DNA of 13,958 nucleotides from Veillonella parvula (lineage in GTDB: Bacteria; Bacillota; Negativicutes; Veillonellales; Veillonellaceae). The notes beneath the pieces are model-generated. The model did not search any database and had not been told where the DNA came from. It was given only the letters and a program-made list of their open reading frames with translations. Below, in pieces: positions 6,660 to 13,958 of this stretch. Positions within the stretch are counted from its first letter, which is position 1. Every line of letters begins with the position of its first letter. The translations under genes were made by a program, and so were the position numbers. The stretch covers positions 1-13,958 of the forward strand of contig CAMUQE010000039.1 in NCBI GenBank assembly GCA_947096075.1. The letters run 5' to 3'.

Positions 6660-6726
6660 AAAAGCACCTTATATCCTATGAGAAGAGTCATTTGTGATGA
6701 CTTTTGTAGGTATATAAGGTGCTTTT
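6660..6726. terminator. Bidirectional terminator between convergent genes
   Basis: AAAAGCACCTTATAT (6660-6674) pairs perfectly with its complement at 6712-6726. The stem extends inward with CCTA/TAGG (6675-6678/6707-6710) after a one-base bulge, and is capped by AGTCAT/ATGACT (6686-6691/6697-6702). T runs leave the stem on both strands. It lies between the SAP/DUF6434 gene (+) and the membrane-protein gene (-), which end 65 nt and 26 nt from it, and probably serves both. Confidence 0.88.
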
Positions 6727-6752
6727 ATTTATTCCTGATTTCTTTATTGATT

Positions 6753-7172
6753 TTATTTTGTTACATCAGGCACTTTCCCAGGATTCATATCGAGGTTTAG
6801 ATCTGTGGATTTGAATGGGCGTGGGTTTGCCTCTGGTGGTTGTACTTTGAGTTCTGGATGTAACCATTGTAATTGTTTTAGTTCCCAGTCGTACTTGGCA
6901 CCGTCATTTTGTAGCTGACGAATATCTTTTAGGATTTCGTCTAGTTGGTCGCTATGCTTATTAGCCATCCCTTCAAGAATGTAAAGACGACCTGCTACAC
7001 TGTCGATGGTAGAGCCATCGTGGTCTTCATCGACACGCCATTGTAATTCAGAGATTTGTATTTGCTGGAATATGATAACGATAACCAGCACAATGATAAC
7101 GCCCCACATGGGAGCTTCTTTAGCTTTCAAAAGGGCTCGCAATTTAGATGCGAGCCCAGATGGTTTGTTCAT
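6753..7172 (-). CDS. Small single-pass membrane protein of unknown function
   Basis: This 139-residue protein has a basic N-terminus (KLRALLKAKEAP, 10-21) and one strong hydrophobic segment (MWGVIIVLVIVIIF, 22-35). It then has a polar domain with a likely coiled coil at about 55-103 (DSVAGRLYILEGMANKHSDQL and onward) and a Pro-rich tail (QPPEANPRPF, 111-120). The positive-inside rule suggests N-in with the C-terminal part outside the inner membrane. I do not recognise a family. The ATG at 7172 shares its A with the TAA stop of the LysR gene (TAATG), and GAGGA inside the lysR end can act as its ribosome site. An in-frame upstream start at 7274 lies inside the LysR coding sequence and is rejected. 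Co-translation with the regulator suggests a shared process, perhaps signal input, but this is inference. Confidence 0.75.
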   Translation of the reverse strand: MNKPSGLASKLRALLKAKEAPMWGVIIVLVIVIIFQQIQISELQWRVDEDHDGSTIDSVAGRLYILEGMANKHSDQLDEILKDIRQLQNDGAKYDWELKQLQWLHPELKVQPPEANPRPFKSTDLNLDMNPGKVPDVTK

Positions 7173-8095
7173 TATTGATGATCCTCGAGTTGTAATCCAG
7201 GTAATGGTAATTTGGAGTTTACGAAGTCTAACCACAAGCGAGAAGCGTGGGAGAGGTAGTGACCTTTTTTCCAAATTACATAAAGGGTATGAATAATTTC
7301 AGGTACGAGAGGTCTAACGACAACCTTAGAACCGACCTCCGTATTTTCACCTACCTCAGGGCAGAGGCGAGATGGTAATAATGCGATAGCAAGGTTTGCA
7401 CTAACCGTTTGTAACATGAGATCACGTTGGCTCGTTTCAAACACGATATGCGGTTGGAAGCCGGTGTGTTTACAAGCTTTGATGATTTCATCATGTAAGT
7501 TGAAATCGTCTTTATGCAATACAAAGGATTCATCAGCTAGCATTTCTAAGCGAATTTCTTTTTCTTTTGCCAAAGGGCTAGATTTTGGAATGATAACGGA
7601 TAGTGGGTCACTTGTAAGGTAGAAAGATTCAAATTCTTTAGGGTTTGGTTTAGTACAGATGATGCCAATATCAATTAAACCTTCCTGAACGCTGATCTCA
7701 ACCTTTTTAGAACCTTGTTCGTAGAGTTCCAATTCGATTTGTGGATATACTTTTTTAAATTCACCTAATAACTGGGCAAAAATGGGAGCATCAGTAATTG
7801 GTGGAATACCAATTCTGATGGAACCTTGCTCCAAACGAAACTCGTTTTCAAAATCAGTTTTTAGATGTTCAAACATAAACACAACGCGTTTAGCGTGGGT
7901 TAAGAAGATGGTACCCCCATCAGTAAGTTCTACAGATTTAGCATTACGCATGAAGAGAACAACACCAAGTTCGTCTTCTAAAGCTTTAATTGTACGGCTG
8001 ATTGCAGATTGGGAGATGTGTAAATTCCTTGCAGCCTTACTAAAGCTTTTTTGATCAGCTACTTCAACGAAGTATTTCAAATGATGAAAATCCAT
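7172..8095 (-). CDS. LysR-family transcriptional regulator
   Basis: This 307-residue protein has the full LysR architecture. The N-terminal winged helix-turn-helix spans about 1-62, with HLKYFVEVADQKSFSKAA, the recognition region LHISQSAISRTIKALEDELG (25-44), and LFMRNAKSVELTDGG. A linker helix follows, then a periplasmic-binding-protein-like effector domain at about 91-295 starting GSIRIGIPP. The ligand is unknown. The start is supported by AGGGGG 6-7 nt upstream of the ATG on the minus strand. The gene is divergent from nifJ across 386 bp, the classical arrangement for a LysR regulator and its target, so control of nifJ and of itself is plausible. It is also translationally coupled to the small membrane protein downstream. 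Some C-terminal hydrophobic strands (IIHTLYVIWKKG) are typical of the family. Confidence 0.93.
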   Translation of the reverse strand: MDFHHLKYFVEVADQKSFSKAARNLHISQSAISRTIKALEDELGVVLFMRNAKSVELTDGGTIFLTHAKRVVFMFEHLKTDFENEFRLEQGSIRIGIPPITDAPIFAQLLGEFKKVYPQIELELYEQGSKKVEISVQEGLIDIGIICTKPNPKEFESFYLTSDPLSVIIPKSSPLAKEKEIRLEMLADESFVLHKDDFNLHDEIIKACKHTGFQPHIVFETSQRDLMLQTVSANLAIALLPSRLCPEVGENTEVGSKVVVRPLVPEIIHTLYVIWKKGHYLSHASRLWLDFVNSKLPLPGLQLEDHQ

Positions 8096-8121
8096 AATTA
8101 ACCCCCTAAAAATAAAACTTG

Positions 8122-8151
8122 GTTATAGGACGTGACCTAACTAAATGAGAA
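8122..8151 (-). promoter_or_regulatory. Candidate promoter of the LysR gene
   Basis: On the minus strand, TTCTCA (8151-8146), an 18-bp spacer and TATAAC (8127-8122) could serve as -35 and -10. The leader to the ATG at 8095 would be about 20 nt. The palindrome TAGG-N6-CCTA (8126-8139) overlaps the -10 and spacer. The -35 is imperfect. Confidence 0.35.
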
Positions 8152-8183
8152 TAGTTATTACTGTAATGCAATTAGCTATTACT
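8152..8183. repeat. Two-turn-spaced direct repeat, possible LysR binding half-sites
   Basis: TAGTTATTACT (8152-8162) recurs as TAGCTATTACT (8173-8183), one mismatch, 21 bp apart, so both lie on the same face of the helix. The pair sits just upstream of the candidate lysR -35 box. This position fits a regulator contact site, perhaps for autoregulation. Confidence 0.5.
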
Positions 8184-8234
8184 TTATGTAAAGCATGGAT
8201 AGCAATATTGGCAAAGCGACAGTCACTGTATGTG

Positions 8235-8264
8235 TTGCGTTGATAGGGCCCAGCACGTTATAAT
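8235..8264 (+). promoter_or_regulatory. Distal candidate promoter of nifJ
   Basis: TTGCGT (8235-8240), an 18-bp spacer and a perfect TATAAT (8259-8264) point toward nifJ. The start would fall near 8271, inside the palindrome ATATAG-GG-CTATAT (8269-8282). The leader would be about 210 nt. Confidence 0.4.
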
Positions 8265-8397
8265 TAGCATATAGGGCTATATCAAGTTATGATATTAGGA
8301 ATTATGGTTGTGCCCATCACAAAAAAGTATGCTCACACATAATGCCATATTATATATAACATATATATTATTGCATTATTTTTTCATGTGCGCAAGT

Positions 8398-8426
8398 TTG
8401 TAATGGTTGTTATTCCTAAACATAAT
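8398..8426 (+). promoter_or_regulatory. Proximal candidate promoter of nifJ
   Basis: TTGTAA (8398-8403), 17 bp, and CATAAT (8421-8426) match four and five of six consensus bases. The start would fall near 8433, leaving about 49 nt to the ATG. The ribosome site AAGGAGG (8465-8471) is a full consensus match. Confidence 0.55.
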
Positions 8427-8481
8427 GATAGATTAAGCAAGTGTTCTATTTTTGCTAAATGCTTAAGGAGGCAATAATCAC

Positions 8482-11400
8482 ATGAGTCGTAAATTTAAAA
8501 CTATGGACGGCAACCAAGCGGCTGCTCACGTTTCTTATGGTTTTACAGAAGTTGCTGCGATTTATCCAATCACTCCATCTTCTCCAATGCCAGAACACAT
8601 TGATGAATGGGCTGCATCTGGTCGAAAAAACATCTTCGGCAACACTGTTCAAGTTGTAGAAATGCAATCTGAAGCAGGTGCTGCTGCTGCAACCCACGGT
8701 TCTTTACAAGCTGGTGCATTAACAACAACTTTCACATCTTCCCAAGGTTTGTTATTGATGCTTCCTAACTTATATAAAGTAGCAGGTGAATTACTTCCAG
8801 GTGTATTCCAAGTAGCTGCTCGTGCATTGGCTGCACATGCTTTGGCTATCTTTGGTGACCACCAAGACGTAATGGCTGCTCGTGCAGCTGGCTGTGCTAT
8901 GTTAGCTGAATCCTCTGTACAAGAAGTAATGGACTTGTCCGCTGTAGCTCACTTGACAGCTATTAAAACTCGCGTACCTTTCATCAACTTCTTTGACGGT
9001 TTCCGTACATCCCACGAAATTCAAAAAATTCAAATCTGGGACTATGAAGATTTAAAACCATTGGTTGACATGGATGCTGTTAAAGCGTTCCGTAAAAATG
9101 CTTTAAATCCAGATGCTCCTGTAACTCGTGGTACTGCAGAAAACCCTGACGTTTACTTCCAACATCGTGAAGCATCCAACAAATTCTACTTGAACGTTCC
9201 TGACGTTGTAGAACACTACATGAACGAAGTTAACAAATTGGCAGGTACTAACTACCAATTGTTTAACTATCATGGTGCTCCTGATGCTACTGACGTTGTT
9301 GTAACTATGGGTTCTTCCGCTCAAGTTGTAGAATCCACCGTGGATTACCTCAACAAATTGGGCCGCAAAGTTGGTTTTATCAACGTTCATTTGTTCCGCC
9401 CATTCGCAACAGATCGTTTGTTGAAAGCTCTTCCTAAAACTGTAGAACGCATTGCAGTTCTTGACCGTACTAAAGAACCAGGTGCTTTGGCTGAACCATT
9501 GTTCTTAGACGTACAAGCAGCTGTAGTTGACGGTGGCCGTAATGTAAAAGTTATCGCTGGTCGTTATGGTTTGAGCTCCAAAGACGTTATCCCTGCAGAC
9601 ATCGTTGCTGTATTCGATAATTTAGCTGCTGAAAATGGTAAGAAATTCTTCACATTGGGTATCAATGATGATGTTACATTCTTGTCCTTAGATCGTGCTG
9701 AAGGCGTAGAAGTTGAAACTCCTGGTTTGACTGAATGTAAATTCTGGGGCTTCGGTTCTGACGGTACTGTAGGTGCGAATAAATCCGCTATCAAAATCAT
9801 CGGTGACCACACTGATATGTATGCTCAAGCATACTTTGACTACGACTCCAAAAAATCTGGTGGCGTAACAATGTCTCACCTTCGTTTTGGTAAAAATCCA
9901 ATCAACTTGCCTTACTTGATTACTGAACCTCAATTCGTAGCATGTCACCGTCAATCTTATGTACATGAATACGACTTGATTCGCGGCATCAAAAAAGGCG
10001 GTACATTCTTATTGAACTGTACTTGGTCTCCTGAAGAATTGGATGAACATTTACCTGCTAAATTACGTCGTCAAATCGCAGAAAAAGAATTGAACTTCTA
10101 CATCATCAATGCTGCGAAAATCGCTTCCGAAATCGGTTTGGGCGGTCGTATCAACATGGTAACGCAAGCTGCATTCTTCAAATTGACTGAAATCATCCCT
10201 GTAGATGATGCTGTTAAATACCTTAAAGAATCCGTAGTAACTTCTTACGGTAAAAAAGGTCAAAATATCGTTGACATGAACAATGCTGCTATCGATCAAG
10301 GTGTTAACGCTTTGGTAAAAGTAGATGTTCCTGCTAGCTGGAAAGACGCAGTAGATGATGGCAATCATGCAGTTAAACCTGGTTGCGAATCTTGCCCATC
10401 CTTCGTTCAAAATATTGCACAACCAATCAATGCACAAGCTGGTTATGATCTTCCTGTATCCAAATTCTCTGGCTATGAAGATGGTACATTACCTGCTGGT
10501 ACTGCTAAATTCGAAAAACGCGGTCCTGCATTGTTCGTTCCAAAATGGTTGCCTGAAAACTGTATTCAATGTAACCAATGTTCCTTCGTATGTCCACATG
10601 CTACAATTCGTCCAATTTTGGCAACTGAAGCAGAAGTGGCTGCAGCTCCAGAACATTTCGATACAATCCCTGCATTGGGTGCTAAAGATCTTCAATTCCG
10701 TATCGCTGTATCCCCATTAGATTGCTTGGGTTGCGGTAACTGTGTTGATATCTGTCCAGCTCCTAAAGGCAAAGCTATCGTGATGACATCCATCGATACT
10801 GAAATCGAACAAGCTGAAGCTTGGAACTATGGTGTTAACCTTCCTGTAAAAGAAAATCCTATGAAGAAGGAAACTGTTAAAGGTTCCCAATTTGAACAAC
10901 CATTGTTCGAATTCTCCGGTGCTTGCGCAGGTTGTGGTGAAACTCCTTATGCTAAATTGTTAACTCAATTGTTCGGTGACCGTATGATGATTGCCAATGC
11001 AACTGGTTGTTCCTCCATCTGGGGTGCTTCCATGCCTGCATCTCCATACACAACTAACCAACAAGGTCATGGTCCTTCTTGGGCAAACTCCTTGTTCGAA
11101 GATAATGCTGAGTATGGTTATGGTATGTACATCGGCGTTAAGAAAATCCGCCAACAATTAGTAGAATTGGCTGCTAAAGCAGTTGAAACTGCTACTGGCG
11201 AATTGAAAGACGCTTTAGAACAATGGATTGAATTTGCTAACCTTGGTGCAGCTACTCGTCAACGTTCCGAACGTTTAGTAGCAGCTATCGAAGCTGAAGG
11301 CGCTACAACTCCTGAATTGAAAGAAATTCTTGAGAAAAAACAATTCTTGATCAAACGTTCTCACTGGATCTTCGGTGGTGACGGCTGGGCATACGACATC

Positions 11401-12018
11401 GGCTTCGGCGGTGTTGACCATGTATTAGCTTCTGGCGAAGACGTAAACATCTTCGTATTCGATACTGAAGTATACTCCAACACTGGTGGTCAAGCATCTA
11501 AATCCACTAACGTAGCAGCAGTTGCTCAATTCGCAGCTTCTGGTAAACGTACTAAGAAGAAAGACCTTGGCATGATGGCTATGTCTTATGGTTATGTATA
11601 CGTAGCACAAGTAGCTATGGGTGCAGACAAAAACCAATTGATGAAAGCTGTTACAGAAGCTGAAGCATATCCAGGTCCATCCTTGATCATCGCTTACAGC
11701 CCATGTATCAACCATGGTATCAAAGCTGGTATGGGTAAAGCTCAAGAAGAACAACGTAAAGCAGTTGCAGCTGGTTACTGGGATCTTTACAGATACAACC
11801 CTCAACTTAAAGAAGAAGGTAAAAATCCATTCTCCTTGGATTCCAAAGAACCAACTGAAAGCTTCCAAGACTTCCTTAAAGGTGAAGTACGTTACGCTTC
11901 CTTGGCTAAAGCAGCTCCAGACGTTGCAGAAGAATTATTCGCTAAAACTGAAAAAGACGCTAAAGAACGTCGCTTAAGCTATGTTCGCTTGCAAAAAGGT
12001 TTTGAAGACGTAAAATAA
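8482..12018 (+). CDS. nifJ: Pyruvate:ferredoxin (flavodoxin) oxidoreductase, single-chain
   Basis: This 1178-residue cytoplasmic enzyme oxidises pyruvate with CoA to acetyl-CoA and CO2, passing two electrons to ferredoxin or flavodoxin. It has the full homodimeric PFOR layout. The N-terminal domain carries the YPITPSSPM pyruvate/TPP signature (about 31-39) and a transketolase-like second domain follows. A two-cluster ferredoxin domain has CIQCNQC plus Cys704 (694, 697, 700, 704) and CLGCGNC plus Cys758 (748, 751, 754, 758). The C-terminal TPP domain carries the proximal-cluster ligands Cys815, Cys818, Cys843 and Cys1075, with GGDGWAYDIG (965-974) and YSNTGGQ (998-1004) for TPP-Mg binding. All twelve cluster cysteines are present, so it should be active. 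Start: AAGGAGG 10 nt before the ATG. Codon bias is very strong, as expected for a central fermentation enzyme. It is transcribed alone, divergent from the LysR gene. Name in use: nifJ or por. Confidence 0.97.
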   Translation: MSRKFKTMDGNQAAAHVSYGFTEVAAIYPITPSSPMPEHIDEWAASGRKNIFGNTVQVVEMQSEAGAAAATHGSLQAGALTTTFTSSQGLLLMLPNLYKVAGELLPGVFQVAARALAAHALAIFGDHQDVMAARAAGCAMLAESSVQEVMDLSAVAHLTAIKTRVPFINFFDGFRTSHEIQKIQIWDYEDLKPLVDMDAVKAFRKNALNPDAPVTRGTAENPDVYFQHREASNKFYLNVPDVVEHYMNEVNKLAGTNYQLFNYHGAPDATDVVVTMGSSAQVVESTVDYLNKLGRKVGFINVHLFRPFATDRLLKALPKTVERIAVLDRTKEPGALAEPLFLDVQAAVVDGGRNVKVIAGRYGLSSKDVIPADIVAVFDNLAAENGKKFFTLGINDDVTFLSLDRAEGVEVETPGLTECKFWGFGSDGTVGANKSAIKIIGDHTDMYAQAYFDYDSKKSGGVTMSHLRFGKNPINLPYLITEPQFVACHRQSYVHEYDLIRGIKKGGTFLLNCTWSPEELDEHLPAKLRRQIAEKELNFYIINAAKIASEIGLGGRINMVTQAAFFKLTEIIPVDDAVKYLKESVVTSYGKKGQNIVDMNNAAIDQGVNALVKVDVPASWKDAVDDGNHAVKPGCESCPSFVQNIAQPINAQAGYDLPVSKFSGYEDGTLPAGTAKFEKRGPALFVPKWLPENCIQCNQCSFVCPHATIRPILATEAEVAAAPEHFDTIPALGAKDLQFRIAVSPLDCLGCGNCVDICPAPKGKAIVMTSIDTEIEQAEAWNYGVNLPVKENPMKKETVKGSQFEQPLFEFSGACAGCGETPYAKLLTQLFGDRMMIANATGCSSIWGASMPASPYTTNQQGHGPSWANSLFEDNAEYGYGMYIGVKKIRQQLVELAAKAVETATGELKDALEQWIEFANLGAATRQRSERLVAAIEAEGATTPELKEILEKKQFLIKRSHWIFGGDGWAYDIGFGGVDHVLASGEDVNIFVFDTEVYSNTGGQASKSTNVAAVAQFAASGKRTKKKDLGMMAMSYGYVYVAQVAMGADKNQLMKAVTEAEAYPGPSLIIAYSPCINHGIKAGMGKAQEEQRKAVAAGYWDLYRYNPQLKEEGKNPFSLDSKEPTESFQDFLKGEVRYASLAKAAPDVAEELFAKTEKDAKERRLSYVRLQKGFEDVK

Positions 12019-12046
12019 TTCGTTATTTAACGACTGAGAACTATAT

Positions 12047-12074
12047 GAGGCACCCTTTCAAGGGTGCCTCTTTT
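12047..12074 (+). terminator. Rho-independent terminator of nifJ
   Basis: GAGGCACCCT (12047-12056) pairs with AGGGTGCCTC (12061-12070) around a four-base loop, followed by TTTT. It starts 28 nt after the nifJ stop. A short CGTTA-TT-TAACG dyad (12021-12032) precedes it. Confidence 0.92.
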
Positions 12075-12159
12075 GTATGTAATACTATATAGCTAAATGT
12101 GTTAATATCATATTATTTAGGTAATAACTGCTTTAAACGTAGGTAATATACTAGTAATT

Positions 12160-12168
12160 TGGTATAAT
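12160..12168 (+). promoter_or_regulatory. Extended -10 promoter of the methyltransferase gene
   Basis: TGGTATAAT (12160-12168) contains a perfect TATAAT with the TGn extension. No good -35 is seen 17 bp upstream, which extended -10 promoters can tolerate. The start would be near 12175, about 40 nt before the ATG at 12215. Confidence 0.55.
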
Positions 12169-12214
12169 GATAAATAACAATGTATATTTCATAAAGTTAA
12201 ACATAGAGGTACAT

Positions 12215-13831
12215 ATGGCTAAGGATAATTCACAAATAGCAATGGAAGACATGCAACAAACGATATATAAAGAGTTAGGCTATAAATCCTATCCATTTCC
12301 TTTTACAACGCCGGCCTATTTAGAAGCATATGGTGCTCTTGTAGGGCTAAATACTCCACCTGCGAAGACAGCTCGTGTTCTTGAACTAGGCGCTACTTAT
12401 GGCGGTAATATTATTTCTCAAGCTGTATTTAACCCAGAGGCGACCTTTGTAGGCATTGAACTTTCACAAGACCAAGTAGAGAAGGGCAATCAAATTATTT
12501 GTGATGCAAAATTAGAGAATGTATCCTTGGTGCAAGGAGATATTTTGAATTTTGACGAATCTATGGGGACTTTCGATTATATTATTGCACATGGATTCTA
12601 CTCTTGGATCAATGATGAAATGAAGGATAAGCTGCTCAATATTATTTCTAATCATTTGGTGGATAATGGTATTGCCTATGTGTCTTACAATACGTATCCA
12701 GGTTGGCATACCATGGAAGAAGTACGTCAGCTCATGCTGTTTGCTAATCGTGGCCAAGATAAGTTGACCCATAAGGAAAAGGTGTTGCGCGGTAAGACCG
12801 TAGGCAGTCTTGTGGGTGCTCAGATTCTTAACTATGATAACCTTAAAGAACGAAATAGTAAATTTCTTGGTGCATTGCGCTCTGTAATGCAAAAGGATGA
12901 CTATTATGTAGGTCATGACCATCTAGAGCCGCATAATGATCCGTGCTATTTCTATCAATTTAATGATCATTTGAAAGCGCATAATCTTGCTTATGTATGC
13001 GATGCGGACCTTACACTATCTATGGTTCGTACCTATGATGAAAGTATAGCAGCTAAACTTGAGCAACTGGCTCCTAATAGCCAAGCGGATCAAGAACAAT
13101 ATTTAGATTTTATACTAGATACGACATTCCGCAAGTCAATTATTTGTAAAGCTAGCTTTGCAAATAATATTAACTTTGCTGTTGCGAATCCGGCTGAAGT
13201 GGATACAATTCCTGTACGTACTATTGTAAATAGCTTTGTTTTCCAAATTCTCTTTGATGAGGAAGCACTGGAAATGTTTGAAAATGAGCTCGTAAGAGAT
13301 ACGTTCCAAGCAATAATTAAAGATGGTGGCACTTTCAATATGATTGAAGCCCTCGCTATTTTGAAAGCGGCTCATGAGGCGGCTCATGCATCTGATGATG
13401 AATTAGAACCTGCTGTATGTAGCTTGTATAAAGCTGTAGTAGAGCATATGGTACGTGGTGGTATTCGCTTCTATAAAACATTCCCTGTAAAAGAAGAATA
13501 TATGGAGGGCTTATCTTATATACCTGCCCGTTTTACAAACTTTGTAAAAGCTATTGTGAATGGTGGTAGTGAATATATGTATGGAGCAAATATGTTCAAT
13601 GATGCTATTGGCGATATCTCTGAAGAGGATTTATTATTTATGGAGTTGTTGAACAAACCAAAAGCGAAATCCACGGTAATTAGAAAGATTAAAGATGCTC
13701 TCTTTAGTGCAGATCAGTCTCAACCTACAAAGCATCAAAATGCCATGGCTGAAGCTTTTTATAATGAATTAACAACGCGTATGGAACAATTGGGCTTTAT
13801 TAGAAGTAAGAAAACAGGTAGTATTTCCTAA
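12215..13831 (+). CDS. SAM-dependent methyltransferase with regulatory domain, similar to rickettsial protein-lysine methyltransferases
   Basis: This 538-residue protein has three parts. A class I Rossmann methyltransferase lies at about 25-190: SAM motif I VLELGATYGGN (55-65), the acidic ribose contact in GIELS (Glu82), and HGFYSWIND after motif IV. A methyltransferase regulatory domain is centred near 200-290, with the HDHLEPHNDPCYFYQFNDHL block from residue 234. A C-terminal winged-helix-like part starts near 478 (NKPKAKSTVIRKI) and ends NELTTRMEQLGFIRS. The order and length recall Rickettsia PKMT1/PKMT2, which methylate lysines of the surface protein OmpB. The substrate here is unknown. 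The ATG at 12215 follows AGAGG (12205-12209); the in-frame ATG at 12167 overlaps the -10 box and cannot be the start of that transcript. No signal peptide is seen. It appears monocistronic, with its own promoter and terminator. Confidence 0.85.
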   Translation: MAKDNSQIAMEDMQQTIYKELGYKSYPFPFTTPAYLEAYGALVGLNTPPAKTARVLELGATYGGNIISQAVFNPEATFVGIELSQDQVEKGNQIICDAKLENVSLVQGDILNFDESMGTFDYIIAHGFYSWINDEMKDKLLNIISNHLVDNGIAYVSYNTYPGWHTMEEVRQLMLFANRGQDKLTHKEKVLRGKTVGSLVGAQILNYDNLKERNSKFLGALRSVMQKDDYYVGHDHLEPHNDPCYFYQFNDHLKAHNLAYVCDADLTLSMVRTYDESIAAKLEQLAPNSQADQEQYLDFILDTTFRKSIICKASFANNINFAVANPAEVDTIPVRTIVNSFVFQILFDEEALEMFENELVRDTFQAIIKDGGTFNMIEALAILKAAHEAAHASDDELEPAVCSLYKAVVEHMVRGGIRFYKTFPVKEEYMEGLSYIPARFTNFVKAIVNGGSEYMYGANMFNDAIGDISEEDLLFMELLNKPKAKSTVIRKIKDALFSADQSQPTKHQNAMAEAFYNELTTRMEQLGFIRSKKTGSIS

Positions 13832-13904
13832 TTGATAGAGCTCGTTATTTGATTGTATTGCTATGAAGTTGTATTATATTCATTCTGATTTCATAGTTAA
13901 AATA

Positions 13905-13955
13905 AAAACCCGTTACACTTATAATATTTATATGTATTAAGTGTTAACGGGTTTT
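13905..13955 (+). terminator. Terminator after the methyltransferase gene
   Basis: AAAACCCGTTA-CACTTA (13905-13921) pairs with TAAGTGTTAACGGGTTTT (13938-13955) with a single bulged A, and a 16-nt A/T loop. T-rich sequence follows to the window end. An additional CTATGAA/TTCATAG dyad (13861-13867/13890-13896) lies just upstream. The A/T-rich flanks suit use on both strands. Confidence 0.85.
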
Positions 13956-13958
13956 ATT

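Larger units (their letters stand above)
8096..8481. promoter_or_regulatory. Divergent lysR-nifJ control region
   Basis: This 386-bp gap, the only long one in the window, shows no credible gene. It holds a candidate lysR promoter (8122-8151) and two candidate nifJ promoters (8235-8264 and 8398-8426). It also has an 11-bp direct repeat TAGYTATTACT at 8152-8162 and 8173-8183 (21-bp period), an odd palindrome ATTAC-T-GTAAT (8157-8167), ATATAG-GG-CTATAT (8269-8282), TTGTG-N5-CACAA (8308-8322) and ATAATGC/GCATTAT (8339-8345/8373-8379) around an almost pure A/T core. The dense symmetry fits a LysR-type control region, but no site can be assigned without experiment. Confidence 0.6.

Noticed and set aside
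8145..8243. 32-residue hydrophobic open frame (starts MRIVITVMQLAITL) in the lysR-nifJ gap
   Set aside because: There is no ribosome binding site before its ATG, and it overlaps the repeats that look regulatory. Kept only as a remote leader-peptide possibility.
8308..8322. Possible Rex-type redox operator TTGTG...CACAA upstream of nifJ
   Set aside because: The half-sites are separated by 5 bp, whereas the Rex consensus TTGTGAA-N4-TTCACAA has 8 bp between TTGTG and CACAA.
12167..12214. Upstream ATG start for the methyltransferase gene
   Set aside because: This ATG overlaps the TATAAT -10 box, so it would not be in the mRNA; AGAGG precedes the ATG at 12215.
1..13958. Mobile element, prophage, CRISPR array, tRNA or rRNA
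   Set aside because: No transposase, integrase, phage protein, regularly spaced repeat array or cloverleaf sequence was seen. The AT-rich SAP/DUF6434 gene has no flanking repeats that would mark an insertion.

Overview
The window looks like chromosomal DNA of a Negativicutes anaerobe, most probably Veillonella. This is judged from AT-rich, compact genes, strong AAGGAGG-type ribosome binding sites, a large single-chain pyruvate:ferredoxin oxidoreductase and protein sequences that read like that genus. The assignment comes from recognition, not from a search.

Layout, left to right. (1) 67-2838 (+) is a tight citDEF cluster encoding the three structural subunits of a citrate-lyase-type complex, closed by a strong terminator. 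CitE and CitF look fully conserved. The acyl carrier protein CitD lacks the serine that carries the prosthetic group in characterised citrate lyases, and this is the most unusual thing in the window. (2) 3015-4275 (+) holds a DUF4261-like protein and a small cupin behind a good sigma-70-type promoter, with a 17-bp-stem terminator after them. (3) 4517-5830 (+) encodes an MFS transporter of the anion:cation symporter family. Its promoter has a near-consensus -35/-10 and a perfect 9-bp inverted repeat starting in the -10, so it probably has its own repressor. (4) 5977-6597 (+) is an AT-rich gene with a TTG start, encoding a SAP-like plus DUF6434-like protein. It faces a bidirectional terminator. 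(5) 6753-8095 (-) holds a LysR regulator and a small single-pass membrane protein coupled through a TAATG stop/start. (6) 8096-8481 is a 386-bp divergent regulatory region. (7) 8482-12018 (+) encodes pyruvate:ferredoxin oxidoreductase (nifJ/por). (8) 12215-13831 (+) encodes a methyltransferase resembling the rickettsial protein-lysine methyltransferases, ended by a terminator at the window edge.

How the parts may fit together: PFOR converts pyruvate to acetyl-CoA and reduced ferredoxin, the centre of lactate/pyruvate fermentation. A citrate-lyase-type complex would connect a C6 (or similar) hydroxy acid with oxaloacetate and acetate, and the MFS protein could import an organic anion. The LysR protein is placed to control nifJ, itself, or both. 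citDEF and nifJ share a biased, repetitive codon use (GCT, GTA, AAA, GAA, with TTC/AAC for Phe/Asn) typical of highly expressed genes. The SAP/DUF6434 gene is plainly different. I see no tRNA, rRNA, CRISPR array, insertion sequence or phage gene.
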